Positions 60,081-64,000 of a stretch of DNA of 64,000 nt are shown here, piece by piece. The DNA is from Skermania piniformis. GTDB taxonomy: Bacteria; Actinomycetota; Actinomycetes; Mycobacteriales; Mycobacteriaceae. The notes beneath the pieces are model-generated. The model worked only from the letters and a program-made list of their open reading frames with translations, made no database searches and was not told the DNA's origin. Location: the NCBI RefSeq assembly GCF_019285775.1, contig NZ_CP079105.1, forward strand, positions 2,480,001 to 2,544,000. The letters run 5' to 3'. Made by a program: the position numbers and the translations under genes. Numbering within the stretch: position 1 is the first letter of the stretch; every line of letters starts with the position of its first letter.

Positions 60081-61070
60081 CTACTCGTCGGCATCGCTAC
60101 GGATATCGATCCGCCATCCGGTCAGCCGGGCTGCCAGCCGGGCGTTCTGACCTTCCTTGCCGATCGCGAGGGAAAGCTGGAAATCCGGCACGACCACCCG
60201 AGCCGAGCGGGTGGCTTCGTCGACCACGGTGACCGACACCACCTTGGACGGAGACAACGCATTCCCGACGAACCGGGCCGGGTCGTCGGCATAGTCGATG
60301 ATGTCGATCTTCTCGCCGGCCAGCTCGCTCATCACGTTGCGGACCCGCTGGCCCATCGGGCCGATGCAGGCGCCTTTGGCGTTCAGTCCGGGCACCGTGG
60401 AGCGCACTGCGATCTTGGACCGGTGGCCCGCCTCGCGGGCCACCGCCACGATCTCCACCGACCCGTCCGCGATCTCCGGAACTTCCAGCGCGAACAATCG
60501 ACGAACCAGGTTCGGATGGGTGCGCGACAAGGTGATCTGCGGCCCGCGCTGGCCTCGGGACACCCCGACGACGTAGCACTTGATCCGCTCGCCGTGCGGG
60601 TAACTCTCGCCCGGCGCCTGTTCCGCCGGGGGGATCAGCCCGTCCGCGCCGTTGGCGTCACCCCCGATCCGAACGACGACGAAGCCGCGCGCGTTGGCCC
60701 GGGTATCGCGCTGGATCACGCCACCGACGATCTCGCCCTCATGTGTGGCGAACTCCCCGTAGGTGCGCTCGTGTTCGGCATCACGCAACCGCTGCAAGAT
60801 CACCTGACGGGCTGTGGTGGCCGCGATCCGACCGAAGCCCTCCGGCGTGTCGTCCCATTCGGCGATCACGTTGCCGTCCGCGTCGACCTCGGCGGCGAGC
60901 ACTCGCACCTCGCCGGTCTTACGATCCACATCGATCCGGGCATGCGACTGATGACCGGCCGAGTGCTTGTATGCGGTGAGCAGCGCGGACTGGATGGTCT
61001 CGATGACGGTATCGGTCGAGATTCCCTTGTCCGCCTCGATCGCCCGCAACGCAGCTATATCGATATTCAC
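60081..61070 (-). CDS. nusA: Transcription termination/antitermination factor NusA
   Basis: A 329-residue NusA of the actinobacterial form: N-terminal RNA polymerase-binding domain (about 1-105), S1 ([23 protein letters not shown]), KH1 ([20 protein letters not shown]) and KH2 ([28 protein letters not shown]). The E. coli C-terminal acidic repeats are missing, as expected. The GTG start shares bases with the rimP stop (GTGA). Confidence 0.94.
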   Translation of the reverse strand: MNIDIAALRAIEADKGISTDTVIETIQSALLTAYKHSAGHQSHARIDVDRKTGEVRVLAAEVDADGNVIAEWDDTPEGFGRIAATTARQVILQRLRDAEHERTYGEFATHEGEIVGGVIQRDTRANARGFVVVRIGGDANGADGLIPPAEQAPGESYPHGERIKCYVVGVSRGQRGPQITLSRTHPNLVRRLFALEVPEIADGSVEIVAVAREAGHRSKIAVRSTVPGLNAKGACIGPMGQRVRNVMSELAGEKIDIIDYADDPARFVGNALSPSKVVSVTVVDEATRSARVVVPDFQLSLAIGKEGQNARLAARLTGWRIDIRSDADE

Positions 61071-61630
61071 GATGCACTCCCCTCCGTCGTGCTGCTCTCG
61101 TCCGGTTCGCCCGGAGCGGGCCGGCCGGGCGTGACCCCGCCGACCAAGGCCAGTTCGCGCGGGTCGGGGGCGGCGAACTCGATCTGCACCACCGCTTCGT
61201 CGATGTCGGCGAGCGACACCCGACGCACCGTCGGCCCGGACTTGTCGCGAACGACGAGATCCACCGACCCGTTCGCCAGTGCGCCGATCCGTCCCTCGAC
61301 GGTCGCCGCACCGATCCGGACTCGCGCCCGCCGACCACGTGCCCGCCGCCAGTGCCGCTCGGCGGTCAGCGGGCGATCGACCCCGGGAGTGGTCACCTCC
61401 AGCGTGTACGCGCCCGTGTCGGCCGAGTCGGCAGCATCCAGTACCGCCGAAAGCTCGGTGCTCAGCGTTGCGAGCTCGGCCAAGCCGATCCCCCGATCCG
61501 CGTCGACCACCACCCGGACCACGCTGTGCCGACCCGCCCGATCGACCCGCACATCCTCCAGGTCGTAGCCGCGATCGGCGACAAGCGGCGCTACCGACGC
61601 CCGAACTCCGGCTTCGGTCGGAATCGGCAT
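61067..61630 (-). CDS. rimP: Ribosome maturation factor RimP
   Basis: A 187-residue Rim[33 protein letters not shown], then [20 protein letters not shown], then the C-terminal SH3-like strands ([27 protein letters not shown]). It helps assemble the 30S head. AGGAG precedes the ATG. It opens the rimP-nusA-ylxR-infB-rbfA-nrnA operon. Confidence 0.92.
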   Translation of the reverse strand: MPIPTEAGVRASVAPLVADRGYDLEDVRVDRAGRHSVVRVVVDADRGIGLAELATLSTELSAVLDAADSADTGAYTLEVTTPGVDRPLTAERHWRRARGRRARVRIGAATVEGRIGALANGSVDLVVRDKSGPTVRRVSLADIDEAVVQIEFAAPDPRELALVGGVTPGRPAPGEPDESSTTEGSAS

Positions 61631-61755
61631 GTGGGGGCTCCTGGTTCAGTTGTCCGTGGCCGGCTCGCGCGGGCTGTTGCCTGTTCGTGATCTCGCTCCG
61701 TCGGCCTTCCAGCCTAACCCTGCCCGCCGCGAGCAACGCCCGGCCGCCTGGCACG

Positions 61756-62277
61756 ATGGGCCGCGTGCGTTCGACCGTCCCGTGCCTGTCCCGCCGATCC
61801 GTGCTCCGGATCACCACCGGCTGTGTCGCCGGAGCCTTGGCTGCCGGAACCGCAACCGCCTGCGCGGCAAGCGATCCGGACCGAGAACGGGAACCGCCCG
61901 ATCCACTGATCGCGCAGGCGATACTGGCTCGGGCAGACGCGGCGGCAGCGCAGGCAGCCGCCACGGTGTCGGCCGACCACGCTGCTGCGCTCGGCGTCGT
62001 GGCGGCCGAACGGAACGCCCATGCCGACGTGCTCGATGCCGAGGTCGCCCGGGCGGTGGGTCGGTATCGCGACGGCTCGGCCCCGAGCTCGACCGCGCAG
62101 CCCGCCACACCGGTTGCCCCCGCGTCGCCGCTCTCCGTGGATCAGGTCCGGACCCGGATCGGTACCGCACAGCGCAGCGCCGCCGACCTCGCCCGAATCC
62201 AGTCCGGCTATCGCGCCGGCCTGCTCGGCTCGATCAGCGCTGCCTGCGGCGCCCAGCTTGCCGTGCTGCTGCCATGA
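61756..62277 (+). CDS. Secreted Ala-rich protein, possible Tat lipoprotein (Rv2843-like)
   Basis: A 173-residue protein. The N-terminus has a twin-arginine pattern ([11 protein letters not shown]) followed by an Ala/Thr/Gly hydrophobic part and a Cys (ATACAA), so a Tat-exported, possibly lipid-anchored protein is likely. The mature part is Ala-rich and helical. Position and coupling to the next gene match Rv2843. Function unknown. The start may also be a GTG three codons in. Confidence 0.65.
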   Translation: MGRVRSTVPCLSRRSVLRITTGCVAGALAAGTATACAASDPDREREPPDPLIAQAILARADAAAAQAAATVSADHAAALGVVAAERNAHADVLDAEVARAVGRYRDGSAPSSTAQPATPVAPASPLSVDQVRTRIGTAQRSAADLARIQSGYRAGLLGSISAACGAQLAVLLP

Positions 62278-62711
62278 GCGCCGGCGCCGAGCAGCAGGGT
62301 CTGCTCGATGCACTACGCGCCGAGCATGCCGCGGTCTTCGCCTACGGGATCATCGCGGCGTTCTCCAACCCCGAGCGCGCGACGATGGTCGGCGCGGCAA
62401 CCGCAGCGCACCGATCGCGCCGCGATGCGACGATCGACGCGCTCACCGCGGCGTCGGTTCCGGCGCCGCCCGCCGAGCCCGGTTACACGGTTCCGGCGCC
62501 GGTGACGGACCCGGTGTCGGCCGCCCAGCTGGCCGTCGTGGTGGAAAACGAGACCGCGATCGCCTGGCGATCGGCGGTCGAGCGGGCCGAATCGGAACCG
62601 GGTCGCCAACGGGCCGTGGACGCGCTCACCGAGTGCGCGGTCCGGCTCGGCGAGTGGCGCCAGGTGCTCGGTGTCGGGCCCCCGACCGTGCCGCTGCCCG
62701 GTCAACCCTGA
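62274..62711 (+). CDS. DUF4439 ferritin-like protein (Rv2844-like)
   Basis: A 145-residue four-helix protein of the DUF4439 group: LLDALRAEHAAVFAYGIIAAF, AAHRSRRDATIDAL and VENETAIAWRSAVERAES. E and H residues in helices 1 and 2 are placed like a ferritin-type diiron site, but this is not shown. Its ATG overlaps the stop of the preceding gene (ATGA), so the two are co-translated. Function unknown. Confidence 0.75.
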   Translation: MSAGAEQQGLLDALRAEHAAVFAYGIIAAFSNPERATMVGAATAAHRSRRDATIDALTAASVPAPPAEPGYTVPAPVTDPVSAAQLAVVVENETAIAWRSAVERAESEPGRQRAVDALTECAVRLGEWRQVLGVGPPTVPLPGQP

Positions 62712-62727
62712 GCAGATCGAGCAGGTT

Positions 62728-64000
62728 TCAGGACGACATCTGGTAGACGCCGTCGTAGGCCGCTACCTGCGCCCACACCCGCGCGAACCGGGCGGCGTCC
62801 GGCACCGGCCGGCGGATCGCGCCGAGCGCATACTTCTGCTGCGCCGCCGTCGCCCCCGATTTGCCGTTCAGCTCGACCGCGTACCGGGAGAAATCGCGTA
62901 CCTGGACCTCGAAGATCTGGTCGATCAGATCGACGTCCAACCCGATCAGCTCGGCATCCTCCAGGATCAGCTGGCCGTAGCCGACCAACATGAACAACTC
63001 CCCGACGGTGAGCATGAAGTCCAGGTCCCGCTGTTGTTCCGGGTCCGGCGGTGCCGCCGCCAACAGCTCCTGCAACGCCTGCGCCTGCTCGTAGAACACT
63101 GCCACGTTCGCAATGTCGGCGTGCCGCTCGTAGATCTCGGTCCAGTCGGCGAATCGCACCTTGGCCGCACCTCGGGTCGGCCCCTGGTCCCAGAAGAACA
63201 CGTCGTCCGCCGGGTCGTCGCGCCGGCCGACCGGGGGGTAGTCCTGCGGCTGGAACAGGTAGTTCGGCAGGAACTTGAGCACCAGGCCCACGTTGACGTG
63301 CACCGTGCCCTCCAGCCGGGGCAGCATCCCGATCAACTGGGACACTTCGCGGAACATGGTGTCCTTCTCGTAGCCCCTGGCCGCGACGACGTCGTGCAGC
63401 AGGCGGATCACCGTCTCGCCCTGGGTGGTGACCTTCGCCTTGGTCATCGGGTTGAACAGCAGGTAGCGCCGGTCCTCGCGGCTCGCGCTCCGGAAGTAGT
63501 CGATCGCCCGCCGGCTGAACAGCTTCATCGCGACCAACCGCGCGTACGCCTCGACGAAGTTCGCCCGCACATGCACGAAGTCGGTCACCGGCTTGCCGTA
63601 CAGGATCCGGTTGTCCGCATGTGTGATCGCCTCGTGGAAGGCGTGCTCACACATGCCGATCGAGCCGAAACAGAGATTGAACTTGCCGACGTTGACGGTG
63701 TTCAGCGCGGCTGCGAACGCTTCCACCCCGCTGTGCAGGATGTCGTCGTCGCGCACCGGATAGTTCTCCAGCCGGAAGGTGCTGACATAGATCTGCATCC
63801 CCACCACATTGTCGATCAGCCGGTACGCCGCATGCCGGGAGTCGGCGACGAAGAAGACGTACTGATCCTCCCCCTCGACCCCGTCGATCCGGCCGAAAAC
63901 CGACACCATGCTGGCGACGTTGCCGTTGCCGATGTAGTACTTCTCGCCGGACGCGCGGTAGCGGATACCCCGGGCCTGATCGTCCTCGTTCGCCGGAGTC
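62728..64000 (-). CDS. Acyl-CoA dehydrogenase family protein (partial, N-terminus off window)
   Basis: The C-terminal 423 residues of an FAD-dependent acyl-CoA dehydrogenase that runs off the right edge. Visible segments include the middle beta domain (YYIGNGNVASMVSVFGRIDG), VGMQIYVSTFRLENYPV and helical bundle parts FGSIGMCEHAFHEAITHADNRI and FVHVRANFVEAYARLVAMKLFSRRAIDY. The C-terminal extension after about residue 250 of this part is long and unlike classical short-chain ACADs, so it may belong to a larger FadE-type subgroup. Catalytic base and start are outside or not clear. Confidence 0.85.
   Translation of the reverse strand, partial: TPANEDDQARGIRYRASGEKYYIGNGNVASMVSVFGRIDGVEGEDQYVFFVADSRHAAYRLIDNVVGMQIYVSTFRLENYPVRDDDILHSGVEAFAAALNTVNVGKFNLCFGSIGMCEHAFHEAITHADNRILYGKPVTDFVHVRANFVEAYARLVAMKLFSRRAIDYFRSASREDRRYLLFNPMTKAKVTTQGETVIRLLHDVVAARGYEKDTMFREVSQLIGMLPRLEGTVHVNVGLVLKFLPNYLFQPQDYPPVGRRDDPADDVFFWDQGPTRGAAKVRFADWTEIYERHADIANVAVFYEQAQALQELLAAAPPDPEQQRDLDFMLTVGELFMLVGYGQLILEDAELIGLDVDLIDQIFEVQVRDFSRYAVELNGKSGATAAQQKYALGAIRRPVPDAARFARVWAQVAAYDGVYQMSS

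Overview
This is a very GC-rich chromosomal window from a mycolate-type actinobacterium. Gene order repeatedly matches the Mycobacterium tuberculosis Rv2739c-Rv2844 interval: pspA-clgR-cinA-pgsA-argA-ftsK, rnj-dapA, Rv2771c/Rv2772c-dapB, pepR-pnp-rpsO-ribF, sirR/mntR, truB-pptT-pptH, dinF-nrnA-rbfA-infB-ylxR-nusA-rimP and Rv2843/Rv2844. Accessory genes between these blocks differ from M. tuberculosis. A member of the Nocardiaceae or a close relative is the best guess. Nearly all the conserved genes lie on the minus strand. No rRNA, tRNA, insertion sequence or CRISPR array was seen.

Layout. (1) 1-5.9 kb: partial glycosyltransferase, envelope-stress genes (pspA, clgR) with cinA and pgsA, then argA, a YciI protein, TerC and a GAF-GGDEF protein. 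(2) 6-17 kb: ftsK, a TIGR03085-type protein, RNase J, dapA, a divergent ribbon-helix-helix gene with repeated operators, a YcaQ-type glycosylase, and a two-component trio. (3) 17-25.7 kb: a small Rpf with a structured leader, an ABC exporter, an MTB12-like antigen, an iron-box-associated methyltransferase/cupin/HTH operon, the dapB operon and a Ser/Thr kinase. (4) 25.8-36.5 kb: an APC transporter, pepR, pnp, rpsO, an unrecognised ASCH-like/HhH protein, a luciferase-like oxidoreductase, ribF, and cbtBA under a cobalamin riboswitch. (5) 36.8-47.7 kb: mntR, a DUF302-TauE pair behind a CsoR/CstR-like operator, a polytopic glycosyltransferase-like protein, an SDR remnant, and a gad-ephG-protease/STAND/WD40 gene string. 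(6) 47.7-64 kb: a carboxylesterase, truB-pptT-pptH, a lower-GC insert (MpaB-like protein and LysR regulator), then the dinF to rimP translation cluster, two Rv2843/Rv2844-like genes and a partial acyl-CoA dehydrogenase.

How it works together. Most minus-strand genes form tightly coupled operons with 4-nt ATGA or GTGA overlaps (pgsA/cinA, dapA/rnj, dapB/22301-22753/21849-22304, truB/pptT/pptH, rbfA/nrnA, rimP/nusA). The strongest candidate for an undescribed system is the 1653-residue protein at 42693-47654. It joins a trypsin-like protease, a STAND-type NTPase and about fourteen WD40-like blades, and overlaps an epoxide-hydrolase gene that follows glutamate decarboxylase. Other points to check are RNA or operator elements upstream of rpf, pnp, cbtB, DUF302, gad, the methyltransferase operon and the ribbon-helix-helix gene, and two 19-bp tandem duplications that copy the stop-codon end of unrelated genes.
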